Shown: piece after piece, positions 1-9,014 of the stretch
Layout of the letters: each line of letters starts with the position of its first letter
Position numbering within the stretch: position 1 is the first letter of the stretch
Assembly: GCF_041240605.1 (NCBI RefSeq)
Contig: NZ_CP162487.1
Location: forward strand, 496,001 to 560,000
Reading direction: 5' to 3'
DNA from: Xanthomonas sp. DAR 80977
GTDB taxonomy: Bacteria > Pseudomonadota > Gammaproteobacteria > Xanthomonadales > Xanthomonadaceae
Length of the DNA: 64,000 nt
Program-made: the position numbers and the translations under genes
Notes under the pieces: model-generated
What the model was told of the DNA's origin: nothing
Databases searched by the model: none
What the model saw: only the letters and a program-made list of their open reading frames with translations

Positions 1-2
1 TC

Positions 3-563
3 GACGCGCTGATCGCCCAGGGCGCGCGCGAGCTGACCATCGTCAACAACAACGCCGGCAACGGCGAGACCGGGCTGGCCGCGCTGATCAAGCACAAGCG
101 CGTGCGCAAGATCATCTGCTCGTTCCCGCGGCAGAGCGATTCGCAGCATTTCGACGCGGCCTACCGCGCCGGCGAGATCGCGCTGGAACTGGTGCCGCAG
201 GGCAACCTGGCCGCACGCATCCATGCCGCCGGCAACGGCCTGGGGGCGATCTTCACCCCGACCGGCTACGGCACCGAACTGGCCAGGGGCAAGGAAACGC
301 GCGAGATCGACGGCCGCCACTACGTGCTCGAGTACCCGATCCGCGCCGACTTCGCGCTGATCAAGGCGCACCGCGGCGACCGCTGGGGCAACTTGGTGTA
401 CCGCAAGACCGCGCGCAACTTCGGCCCGCTGATGGCGATGGCCGCCGACTGCACCATCGCGCAGGTCGGCGCGGTGGTGGCGCTGGGCGCACTGGATCCG
501 GAAGCCGTGGTCACCCCCGGCATCTTCGTGCAACGCGTGGTCGCCGCAGGAGAACGCGCATGA
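3..563 (+). CDS. pcaI: 3-oxoadipate CoA-transferase subunit A (5' truncated)
   Basis: C-terminal 186 codons of the alpha subunit of succinyl-CoA:3-oxoadipate CoA-transferase, which activates beta-ketoadipate with CoA from succinyl-CoA in the last-but-one step of protocatechuate catabolism. The reading frame is open to the left edge, so the true start lies outside the window; a GTG at 102 is internal. The family pattern near the C-terminus (ALIKAHRGDRWGNLVYRKTA, then NFGPLMAMAAD) is intact. The stop overlaps the pcaJ start (ATGA, 560-563), as expected for translationally coupled subunits of one enzyme. Identity is secure from family motifs plus the pcaJFHGBDC genes that follow. Confidence 0.95.
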   Translation, partial: DALIAQGARELTIVNNNAGNGETGLAALIKHKRVRKIICSFPRQSDSQHFDAAYRAGEIALELVPQGNLAARIHAAGNGLGAIFTPTGYGTELARGKETREIDGRHYVLEYPIRADFALIKAHRGDRWGNLVYRKTARNFGPLMAMAADCTIAQVGAVVALGALDPEAVVTPGIFVQRVVAAGERA

Positions 564-1198
564 ACCGCCTGAGCCGCGAACAGATCGCCGCGCGCGTGGC
601 GCGCGACATCGCCGAGGGCGCCTACGTCAACCTCGGCATCGGCCTGCCGACCCTGGTCGCCAACTTCCTGCCCGCCGACAAGGAGATCTTCCTGCATTCG
701 GAGAACGGCGTGCTCGGCATGGGCCCGGCGCCGGCGCCCGGCGCGGAGGACCCGGACCTGATCAACGCCGGCAAGCAGCCGGTGACGCTGCTGACCGGCG
801 GCTGCTACTTCCACCATGCCGACTCGTTCGCGATGATGCGCAGCGGCCGCCTCGACGTGTGCGTGCTCGGCGCGTTCCAGGTCTCGGTGCATGGCGACCT
901 GGCCAACTGGAGCACCGGCGCGCCCGATGCGATCCCGGCGGTCGGTGGCGCGATGGACCTGGCGATCGGCGCCAGGGACGTGTTCGTGATGATGGACCTG
1001 CTGACCAAGAGCGGCGACAGCAAGCTGGTCGCCGAATGCACCTATCCGCTGACCGGCCTGCGCTGCGTCTCGCGCGTCTACACCGACCTGGGCGTGTTCG
1101 CGGTCGGCAAGCACGGCGCCGCCGTCATCGAACTCGTCGACGGCGTGTCGCTGGACGAGCTGCAACGCCTGACCGGCCTGCCGCTGGCGCTGGCCTGA
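560..1198 (+). CDS. pcaJ: 3-oxoadipate CoA-transferase subunit B
   Basis: Beta subunit of succinyl-CoA:3-oxoadipate CoA-transferase, 212 residues, the usual length. The catalytic glutamate that forms the enzyme-CoA thioester lies in the SENG motif (Glu48), and the Gly-rich GIGLP motif is at about 26-30. It starts inside the last codon of pcaI and is followed after 15 bases by pcaF, so the two subunits and the thiolase are one transcript. The paralogous acetoacetate CoA-transferase (ScoB) would look similar; the pca context decides the substrate. Confidence 0.95.
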   Translation: MNRLSREQIAARVARDIAEGAYVNLGIGLPTLVANFLPADKEIFLHSENGVLGMGPAPAPGAEDPDLINAGKQPVTLLTGGCYFHHADSFAMMRSGRLDVCVLGAFQVSVHGDLANWSTGAPDAIPAVGGAMDLAIGARDVFVMMDLLTKSGDSKLVAECTYPLTGLRCVSRVYTDLGVFAVGKHGAAVIELVDGVSLDELQRLTGLPLALA

Positions 1199-1213
1199 CC
1201 TGGAGATTGCGCA

Positions 1214-2422
<1,209 letters not shown>

Positions 2423-2432
2423 GCGACTACCC

Positions 2433-2465
2433 TGTAGGAGCGGCTTCAGCCGCGAGCGCGGCGCC
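2433..2465 (+). repeat. REP singlet (half of a REPIN)
   Basis: Reads TGTAGGAGCGGCTTCAGCCG and on; the core is a small hairpin GCGGCT-TC-AGCCGC with the 5' GTAG/GGAG foot typical of REP sequences. No inverted partner follows, so it is a solitary unit within the pca operon between pcaF and pcaH. Confidence 0.7.
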
Positions 2466-2538
2466 ATGCAGCCGCGCCTGCCGGGCGCAACAACCGCAGA
2501 CGAAACAGGCTCCGTGCGGAGCCACCGGAAGGAGCAAG

Positions 2539-3255
2539 ATGAGCGATTCCACCCACCAGGCGCTGCTCGGCTATCGCAAGCCGTATCCGGGCACGCAGCC
2601 GCCGTACATCCATCCCGCCTACGCCTCGACCGTGCGCCGCGGCCCCAGCCGCGACCCGATCGCGATCCCGGCGACGCTGTCGGAAGTCACCGGTCCGACC
2701 CTGGACCGCATCACCCTGGGCGCGCATGCCGCCGACCTCACCGCCGGTTTCCCCGGCGAACCGCTGGGCGAGCGCATCGTCGTCTCCGGCCGCGTGCTCG
2801 ACGAGAACGGCCAGCCGGTGCGCAACAGCGTGGTCGAGGTCTGGCAGTGCAACGCCGCCGGCCGCTACCTGCACAGCGGCGACCAGCACGACGCGCCGCT
2901 GGACCCCAACTTCACCGGCACCGGCCAGGTGCTGACCGACGAACACGGCCGCTACCGCTTCAAGACCATCAAGCCCGGCGCCTACCCGTGGCGCAACCAC
3001 TACAACGCCTGGCGCCCGGCGCACATCCATTTCTCGCTGCACGGCGAGGGCATCGGCCAGCGCCTGGTCACACAGATGTATTTCCCCGGCGATCCGCTGC
3101 TGGCCTACGACCCGATCTTCAATTGCGTGGACGACGACAAGGCCAAGGCGCGGATGGTGTCGGCGTTCGACTGGGAGAACGCGATCAGCGAATACGCGCT
3201 GGCCTACCGGTTCGACATCGTGCTGCGCGGCCGCAAGCAGACCGTCTGGGAGTGA
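2539..3255 (+). CDS. pcaH: protocatechuate 3,4-dioxygenase beta subunit
   Basis: Iron-bearing subunit of the intradiol ring-cleaving dioxygenase that converts protocatechuate to 3-carboxy-cis,cis-muconate. 238 residues from an ATG preceded by GGAGCAAG. The Fe(III) ligands are all present with the family spacing: Tyr110 (GRYLHSG), Tyr149 (GAYPWRN), His162 and His164 (PAHIHFS). The open frame extends far upstream, but only this start has a ribosome binding site and matches family length. pcaG follows 4 bases downstream, as usual for this heteromeric enzyme. Confidence 0.96.
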   Translation: MSDSTHQALLGYRKPYPGTQPPYIHPAYASTVRRGPSRDPIAIPATLSEVTGPTLDRITLGAHAADLTAGFPGEPLGERIVVSGRVLDENGQPVRNSVVEVWQCNAAGRYLHSGDQHDAPLDPNFTGTGQVLTDEHGRYRFKTIKPGAYPWRNHYNAWRPAHIHFSLHGEGIGQRLVTQMYFPGDPLLAYDPIFNCVDDDKAKARMVSAFDWENAISEYALAYRFDIVLRGRKQTVWE

Positions 3256-3259
3256 CACC

Positions 3260-3823
3260 ATGAGTTTTCAGGCAACCCCTTCGCAAACCGTCGGCCCGTA
3301 CTACCGCCTGGGCCTGGAGCCGCTGTACCGCACCGAGATCGCGCCGGCCGCGGCGCGCGGCGAGCGCGTGCAGGTGAGCGGCAGCGTGTTCGATGGCGCC
3401 GGCGTGCCGGTCGCCGATGCGGTGCTGGAGATCTGGCAGGCCGACGCCGCCGGCATCTACGCCCATCGCGACGACCCGCGCCACGACGACCACGATCCGG
3501 CCTTCCACGGCTGGGGCCGCGTGCCCACCGACGCGCATGGCCGGTTCTCCTTCAGCACGGTGATGCCGGGCCGGGTGGCCGGGCCGCGGGGCACGCCGCA
3601 GGCGCCGCACCTGGTGGTGCTGGTGTTCATGCGCGGGCTGTTGCGCGCCGCCTCCACCCGGCTGTACTTCGCCGATGCCGCCGGCAACGGCGAGGACCCG
3701 ATCCTGGCGCTGGTGCCGCCGGAGCGCCGCGGCACGCTGCTGGCCGCACGCACCGCGCCGGGCCAGTACGCCTGGGACGTGCGCATGCAGGGCGAGCAGG
3801 AGACGGTGTTCTTCAGCTATTGA
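3260..3823 (+). CDS. pcaG: protocatechuate 3,4-dioxygenase alpha subunit
   Basis: Alpha subunit, 187 residues, same beta-sandwich fold as PcaH but without the full set of iron ligands, as is normal for this subunit. N-terminal QTVGPYYRLGL and the central EIWQADAAGIYAHRDDPRH segment are typical of the family. Coupled tightly to pcaH (4-base gap). A REPIN follows 41 bases after the stop, separating the dioxygenase genes from pcaB. Confidence 0.95.
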   Translation: MSFQATPSQTVGPYYRLGLEPLYRTEIAPAAARGERVQVSGSVFDGAGVPVADAVLEIWQADAAGIYAHRDDPRHDDHDPAFHGWGRVPTDAHGRFSFSTVMPGRVAGPRGTPQAPHLVVLVFMRGLLRAASTRLYFADAAGNGEDPILALVPPERRGTLLAARTAPGQYAWDVRMQGEQETVFFSY

Positions 3824-3864
3824 GCGCTGGCGCTCGCCGCGTTCATGTCCCCGCTGATGCGTGT

Positions 3865-3932
3865 TGTGGGAGCGACTTCAGTCGCGACGGGCTTTACATG
3901 TAGAGCCCGTCGCGACTGAAGTCGCTCCCACA
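3865..3932 (+). repeat. REPIN (inverted REP pair)
   Basis: A near-perfect 68-base inverted repeat: TGTGGGAGCGACTTCAGTCG at the left, its complement at the right, with a short centre (TTTACATGTA). Each arm holds its own hairpin GCGACT-TC-AGTCGC. Lies between pcaG and pcaB in the pca operon. The same element, with sequence variants, recurs at 6712, 19397, 25696 and 27830. Confidence 0.85.
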
Positions 3933-4049
3933 GATGACCGCGGCAGCCGGGCGATGTCCCGCTCGGCGCGCTCCGCCGCATCCCGTCATCGCGTTGGCGC
4001 TACCCTTGGCCGGCCCGACGCGCCGGCCCGACCTGCAGAGAGATCACGC

Positions 4050-5393
4050 ATGAGTTCCAGCTTTTCCCTGCTCAGCCCCCTGTTCGGCGACCCCGACATC
4101 GATGCGCTGTTCGACGACGCCGCGCGCGTGCAGGGCATGCTCGACGTCGAGGCCGCGCTGGCGCAGGCCGAGGCGCGCTGCGGGGTGATCCCCGAAGCGG
4201 CGCTCGCACCGATCCAGGCCGCTTGCCAGGCGCGGCACTACGACCTGGCCGCGCTCGGCCAGGCCACCGCGCTGGCCGGCAATCCGGCCATTCCGCTGGT
4301 CAAGGCGCTGACCGCGAAGGTCGAGGCCGCCGACGCGGACGCCGCGCGCTGGGTGCACTGGGGCGCCACCAGCCAGGACGTGATCGACAGCGGCAGCGTG
4401 CTGCAGCTGCGCGCCGCGCTGGACGCGCTGCAGCCGAAGCTGGCCGCGCTGTGCGAGGCCATGCGCGCGCTCGCCCAGCGCGAACGCGACACCGGCCTGC
4501 CCGGGCGCACCCTGTTGCAGCAGGCGGTGCCGGTGACCTTCGGGCTCAAGGCGGCCGGCTGGCTGGATGCGCTGCAACGCGCGCAGCGCCGGCTGCAGGC
4601 GTTGCGCGAGGATGCGCTGGTGCTGCAGTTCGGCGGCGCCGCCGGCACCCTGGCCTCGTTGCAGACGCAGGGCCTGGAGGTGGCGCAGGCGCTGGCGCAA
4701 ACGCTGCGGCTGCCGCTGCCGGCGCTGCCCTGGCATGCCGCGCGCGACCGCATCGTCGAGGTCGGCAGCGCGTTCGCGCTGCTGGCCGGGACCCTGGGCA
4801 AGATCGCCACCGACATCGTGCTGCTGATGCAGTCGGAAGTGGCCGAGGCGTTCGAGCCGGCCGCGGCCGGCAAGGGCGGTTCCTCGGCGATGCCGCACAA
4901 GCGCAACCCGGTGGGCTGCGTGGCCGCCATCGCCGCGGCCACGCGCGTGCCCGGCCTGGTGTGCACGCTGTACGCGGCACTGCCGCAGCCGCACGAGCGC
5001 GCCGCCGGGCAGTGGCATGCCGAGTGGGAAACGCTGCCGGAGATCGTGCGCCTGAGCGCCGGCAGCCTGGCGCAGATGCGCATCGTCATCGACGGCCTGC
5101 AGCTGGATCGCGCGCGCATGCGCACCCACCTGGACAGCCACGGCGGGCTGCTCTACGCCGAGGCCGTGTCGGTCGCGCTCGCCGCGACCCTGGGCAAGGC
5201 GGCCGCGCACGCGCTGGTCGAGGAATCGGCGCGCCACGCGCTGCAGCAAGGCCGGCACCTGCGCGACGTGCTGGGCGCCGATGCGCGGGTGACCGCGGTG
5301 CTGGACGCCGCGCAGCTGCAGGCCCTGTTCGCCGCCGACAGCTGGCGCGGCATGGCCGACACCTGGATCGACCGCGTGCTCGGCAACGCTTGA
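4050..5393 (+). CDS. pcaB: 3-carboxy-cis,cis-muconate cycloisomerase
   Basis: Lactonises 3-carboxymuconate to 4-carboxymuconolactone; member of the fumarase/aspartase superfamily. 447 residues from the ATG at 4050, about the family norm. The superfamily signature GSSAMPHKRNP lies at about residues 276-287, and WVHWGATSQDVIDS near 105 supplies the conserved TSQD region. The frame is open upstream through the REPIN, but that part has no family resemblance. Followed by pcaD after a 29-base gap. Confidence 0.95.
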   Translation: MSSSFSLLSPLFGDPDIDALFDDAARVQGMLDVEAALAQAEARCGVIPEAALAPIQAACQARHYDLAALGQATALAGNPAIPLVKALTAKVEAADADAARWVHWGATSQDVIDSGSVLQLRAALDALQPKLAALCEAMRALAQRERDTGLPGRTLLQQAVPVTFGLKAAGWLDALQRAQRRLQALREDALVLQFGGAAGTLASLQTQGLEVAQALAQTLRLPLPALPWHAARDRIVEVGSAFALLAGTLGKIATDIVLLMQSEVAEAFEPAAAGKGGSSAMPHKRNPVGCVAAIAAATRVPGLVCTLYAALPQPHERAAGQWHAEWETLPEIVRLSAGSLAQMRIVIDGLQLDRARMRTHLDSHGGLLYAEAVSVALAATLGKAAAHALVEESARHALQQGRHLRDVLGADARVTAVLDAAQLQALFAADSWRGMADTWIDRVLGNA

Positions 5394-5422
5394 GCGATTT
5401 CCCTGGTTTCCCTGGAGCCGAC

Positions 5423-6205
5423 ATGCCTTTCCTCGACCTGCCCAGCCATCGCCTGCACTACCGCCTCGACGGCAGCGAGGGCAAGCCCTGGCTGACCTTC
5501 TGCAACTCGCTCGGCACCGACCTGCACATGTGGGACGAGCAGATCGCCGCGCTGGCGCCGCATTATCGCCTGCTGCGCTACGACCGTCGCGGGCACGGCG
5601 CGTCCGGGGTGCCGGCCGGCCCGTACCGCGTGGACGACCTCGGCGGCGACGTGCTGGCCTTGTGGGACGCGCTGCGGATCGAGCGCAGCCATTTCTGCGG
5701 GCTGTCGATCGGCGGCCTGACCGGGCAGTGGCTCGGCCTGCACGCCGGTGCGCGGCTGCAGCGCTTGGTGGTCAGCGCCACCGCGCAGAAGATCGGCAGC
5801 GCCGACAGCTGGCGCGCGCGCATCGCGCAGGTGCAGGCCGAGGGACTGGCCGCGCTGGCCGCGGCGACGCGCGAGCGCTGGTTCACTCCCGCCTTCGCCG
5901 CGCGGCAGCCGCAGCGGCTGGACGCGATCATCGCCGGCTTCCTCGCCACCTCGCCGGACGGCTACGCGGCGTGCTGCCATGCCGTGGCCACGGCCGATTT
6001 CCGTGGCCGGCTCGGCGCGCTGGCGGTGCCGCTGCTGGCGATCGCCGGCGACGACGATCCGGTGTGCCCGCCGCAGGACCTGCGCGACATCGCCGCGGCG
6101 GTGCAGGACGGTCGCGCCGCGCAGGTGCCTGGCCGCCACATCTGCAACGTGGAGTCGGCGCAGGCGTTCAACCGCCTCTTGCTCGAATTTCTGCAGGCTT
6201 CCTAG
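5423..6205 (+). CDS. pcaD: 3-oxoadipate enol-lactonase
   Basis: Alpha/beta hydrolase that opens beta-ketoadipate enol-lactone to beta-ketoadipate. 260 residues. Nucleophile Ser95 in GLSIGG, the acid in GDDDPV at about 209-214 and His239 in GRHICN form the expected triad. The region NSLGTDLHMWDEQIAAL is typical of PcaD. In some bacteria pcaD is fused to pcaC; here they are separate genes 90 bases apart. Confidence 0.95.
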   Translation: MPFLDLPSHRLHYRLDGSEGKPWLTFCNSLGTDLHMWDEQIAALAPHYRLLRYDRRGHGASGVPAGPYRVDDLGGDVLALWDALRIERSHFCGLSIGGLTGQWLGLHAGARLQRLVVSATAQKIGSADSWRARIAQVQAEGLAALAAATRERWFTPAFAARQPQRLDAIIAGFLATSPDGYAACCHAVATADFRGRLGALAVPLLAIAGDDDPVCPPQDLRDIAAAVQDGRAAQVPGRHICNVESAQAFNRLLLEFLQAS

Positions 6206-6295
6206 AACGCATCCCGCTACGCTCCGCTGCTTGCCGAAGATCCGCCGTCCGGCGAATCAGGCGCTGCGTCCTCCCGCCCTCACAACGGAGTCCCC

Positions 6296-6682
6296 ATGGA
6301 CGAGAAACAACGCTACGACGCCGGACTGCAGGTCCGCAAAGCCGTGCTCGGCGAGGAGCATGTGCAACGTTCGCTGGACGCGCGCACCGACTTCACCAGC
6401 GAGTTCCAGGAGTTCATCACCCGCACCGCCTGGGGCACGGTGTGGACCCGCGACGGCCTGCCGCGGCACACCCGCTCGCTGCTGACCCTGGCGATGATGG
6501 TCGCGCTCGGCCACGACGAGGAATTCAAGCTGCACGTGCGCGCCGCGCGCAACAACGGCGTCAGCGCGGACGAGATCAAGGAAGTGCTGCTGCAGACGGC
6601 GATTTACTGCGGCGTGCCCGCGGCCAACCACGCCTTCGCGCTGGCCAAGCCGATCCTGGAAGAGCAGGCGGCCGAGGGCTGA
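6296..6682 (+). CDS. pcaC: 4-carboxymuconolactone decarboxylase
   Basis: Decarboxylates 4-carboxymuconolactone to the enol-lactone that PcaD hydrolyses. 128 residues, a full-length CMD domain with the typical segments WGTVWTRDGLPRHTRSLLTL, HVRAARNNGVSADEIKEVLL and YCGVPAANHAFALA. It is the last gene of the operon; a REPIN begins 29 bases after the stop and probably marks the transcript end. Confidence 0.95.
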   Translation: MDEKQRYDAGLQVRKAVLGEEHVQRSLDARTDFTSEFQEFITRTAWGTVWTRDGLPRHTRSLLTLAMMVALGHDEEFKLHVRAARNNGVSADEIKEVLLQTAIYCGVPAANHAFALAKPILEEQAAEG

Positions 6683-6711
6683 GGCCGGTGGCGGCGCAAC
6701 GCAGCATTTTT

Positions 6712-6779
6712 TGTGGGAGCGACTTCAGTCGCGACGGGACTTCCCGGTAATGCCCGTCGCGACTGAAGTCGCTCCCACA
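6712..6779 (+). repeat. REPIN at the end of the pca operon
   Basis: Second copy of the 68-base inverted pair: TGTGGGAGCGACTTCAGTCG and complement, with centre ACTTCCCGGTAATG. Sits immediately downstream of pcaC. Confidence 0.85.
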
Positions 6780-6893
6780 CGGTAATCCGTACTTCATCGA
6801 CCGGCACGACGGCACGGGTCGCCGTGGCAAGATGCGGGCAATGGGCCGGACGCGGCTCCGCGCCGCGTGCCCCTTTACTTCGCGAGGTCCGCC

Positions 6894-7832
6894 ATGCCAT
6901 TTCGAAGCGCCTGCCTTGCCCTGCTGCTGCCCTTGCTGCTGCTCTCCGGCATCGCCGCGCAGGCGCAACCGCAGCCCGGCCCCGGGACGCGGATGGCGCA
7001 GGTGCGCGCCGACGACGGCCAGGCGCTCGCGGTCTGGTCGCGGGTACCGGCGCAGCCGCGCGGCACGATCCTGCTGGTACACGGCCGCACCTGGAGTTCG
7101 CTGCCCAACTTCGACCTGCAGGTGCCGGGCGAGGCGGCGGATTCTCGGTCGGTGCTGGCGGCGCTGGCGCGTGCCGGCTATGCCGCCTACGCGCTGGACC
7201 TGCGCGGCTACGGCGCCAGCGCGCGCGACCGCAGCGGCTGGAACACGCCCGCGCGCGCGGTTGCCGACGTCGGCGAGGTGCTGGCCTGGATCGCGCGCCA
7301 GCACCCGCAGCTGCCGCCGCCGGCGCTGCTGGGCTATTCCAACGGCGCGCGGGTCGCGTTGCTGGTCGCGCAGGCGCAACCGCAGGCGCTGTCGGCGCTG
7401 GTGCTGTACGGCTTTCCCGACGATGTCGAGGTGCCGCTCGCGGCCGAGGCGCTGCCCGCGCAGCCGCCGCGGGCACGCACCACCGCCGAGGCCGCCGGTT
7501 CTGACTTCGTCACCGCCGGCGCCGCGCCGCCGGCGGTGCGCGCGGCCTATGTGGCGCAGGCGCTGGCCGCCGACCCGGTACGCAGCGACTGGCGCGCGCA
7601 GGAGCAGTTCGCCTACCGTCCCGAGCAGGTGCAGGCGGTGCCGGTGCTGTTGCTGCGCGGCGTCGACGATCCGCTCGCCACCCAGCAGGAAAACGCGCAC
7701 CTGTATGCACGCCTGCGCAGCGAGGACCGCAGCTGGGTGACGCTGCCGCATGCCGACCACGTCGCCCATGTCGAGGACGCGCATGCGGCCTGGGTGGATG
7801 CGGTGGTCGGGTTCCTGCGCCGGCCGCGCTGA
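6894..7832 (+). CDS. exported alpha/beta hydrolase
   Basis: 312 residues. An N-terminal signal peptide is plain (Arg at 4, hydrophobic run LALLLPLLLLSGIAA, then AQAQ cleavage-type sequence), so the enzyme is periplasmic or secreted. Nucleophile motif GYSNG, preceded by a DLRGYGAS strand-turn and an early LLVHGRTW oxyanion segment; likely acid in GVDDPL and His in PHADHVAH. Substrate unknown. An in-frame ATG at 6867 would add nine residues before the signal; the start at 6894 follows a GAGG and gives a clean signal peptide. It lies downstream of pca behind a REPIN; a pathway link is possible but unproven. Confidence 0.8.
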   Translation: MPFRSACLALLLPLLLLSGIAAQAQPQPGPGTRMAQVRADDGQALAVWSRVPAQPRGTILLVHGRTWSSLPNFDLQVPGEAADSRSVLAALARAGYAAYALDLRGYGASARDRSGWNTPARAVADVGEVLAWIARQHPQLPPPALLGYSNGARVALLVAQAQPQALSALVLYGFPDDVEVPLAAEALPAQPPRARTTAEAAGSDFVTAGAAPPAVRAAYVAQALAADPVRSDWRAQEQFAYRPEQVQAVPVLLLRGVDDPLATQQENAHLYARLRSEDRSWVTLPHADHVAHVEDAHAAWVDAVVGFLRRPR

Positions 7833-8033
7833 GCGCGGCAATGGCGCGGTGCAGTGCGTCGCGCGCCGCGCCGCATCCTGCGGCTGTGCCAGGGTCTGCG
7901 CCCGCATCCGCATCGAGCGGCCCGCGGCCGTAGCCGTCCTTGCGCCGCTCGCGCCGGCAGCGTGCGGCCGCGCGGCCCGGGTTTGCGCCTCGCGCTCGGC
8001 GTTACCGGCGTCGCGCCCGGCGCGTGCGCTGCC

Positions 8034-8894
8034 TCAGCTGAGCAAGCCGCCCAGCCGCTGCGCGGCGTCCTTCAGTGGCGGCAGCAGCTGCGTCTGCATC
8101 GCCTGCAGGCTGACCCGGCCGGCCTGGGTGCCGATGTTGAGCGCGGCGATGACCTCGCCGCGGCGGTTGCGCACCGGCACCGCGATCGAGCGCAGGCCGA
8201 TCTCCAGTTCCTGGTCGATCAGCGAGGCGTCCTCGCGGCGCACCCGCGCCAGCGTCTCCAGGAACTCGCGCTGGCCGGTGACGGTGCGTTCGGTGCGCGG
8301 GCGCAGCGGATTGCGCTCCAGGTAGCTTTCCAGGGTGTCGTGCGGCAGCGCCGCCAGCAGCACCCGGCCCATCGAGGTGCAGTAGGCCGGCAGGCGGCTG
8401 CCGGCGCGCAGGCCGATCGACATGATGCGCACGGTCTCGGCGCGGGCGATGTACAGCAGGTCGTCGCCGTCGAGCACGCCCAGCGAGCAGGATTCGTGCA
8501 CCTGGTCGCGCAGCGCGTCCAGCACCGGCTGCGCGGCGGCGGTCATCGACGAGGACGCCACGTAGGCGCCGCCGATGCCGAGCACGCGCGGCAGCAGTAC
8601 GTAGCCGCGGCCCTGCTCGCCGACATAGCCGAGCTTGGCCAGGGTGTAGAGCACGCGCCGCACCGCGGCGCGCGAGATGCCGGTCTCGGTGCTGATCTGC
8701 GACATGGTGACCTCGCGCGCATGCTGCGCGAACACGCTGAGCACGGCCAGGCCGCGCGCCAGCGAGGTCATGAAGTCCGGATCGCCCTGCAGCCCGTCGA
8801 TCTGCTGCATCAGCTCGTGGGTGAGCCCGCGCTCGGCGGGCGGCGAACCGGGGCCGGCCTTGCGCCGGCCTGCGGGTGCGGGGGAATCGGCCAT
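8034..8894 (-). CDS. IclR-family transcriptional regulator (PcaR/PobR-like)
   Basis: 286 residues. N-terminal winged helix-turn-helix (SQISTETGISRAAVRRVLYT at about 62-82) followed by the IclR effector-binding domain, including YIARAETVRIMS and the GRVLLAALP and IAVPVRNRRGEVIAALNI segments. IclR proteins of this subgroup (PcaR, PobR, PcaU) respond to protocatechuate, 4-hydroxybenzoate or beta-ketoadipate. It is transcribed behind the PQQ dehydrogenase gene and near pca, so control of quinate/protocatechuate genes is the simplest role. The start at 8894 is chosen because the upstream in-frame extension is Arg/Pro-rich and unlike the family. Confidence 0.85.
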   Translation of the reverse strand: MADSPAPAGRRKAGPGSPPAERGLTHELMQQIDGLQGDPDFMTSLARGLAVLSVFAQHAREVTMSQISTETGISRAAVRRVLYTLAKLGYVGEQGRGYVLLPRVLGIGGAYVASSSMTAAAQPVLDALRDQVHESCSLGVLDGDDLLYIARAETVRIMSIGLRAGSRLPAYCTSMGRVLLAALPHDTLESYLERNPLRPRTERTVTGQREFLETLARVRREDASLIDQELEIGLRSIAVPVRNRRGEVIAALNIGTQAGRVSLQAMQTQLLPPLKDAAQRLGGLLS

Positions 8895-9014
8895 CAGGTG
8901 ATCGTGCGCTCCATCGAATACCCCGCCATGGTAAGCGCTGCGCGGCCGCCTGCGCGGCGGCCGGGTTCCCGCCGCGGCGCAACCGGCTGACACCGCCGGT
9001 TGCGCCGGCGCTCG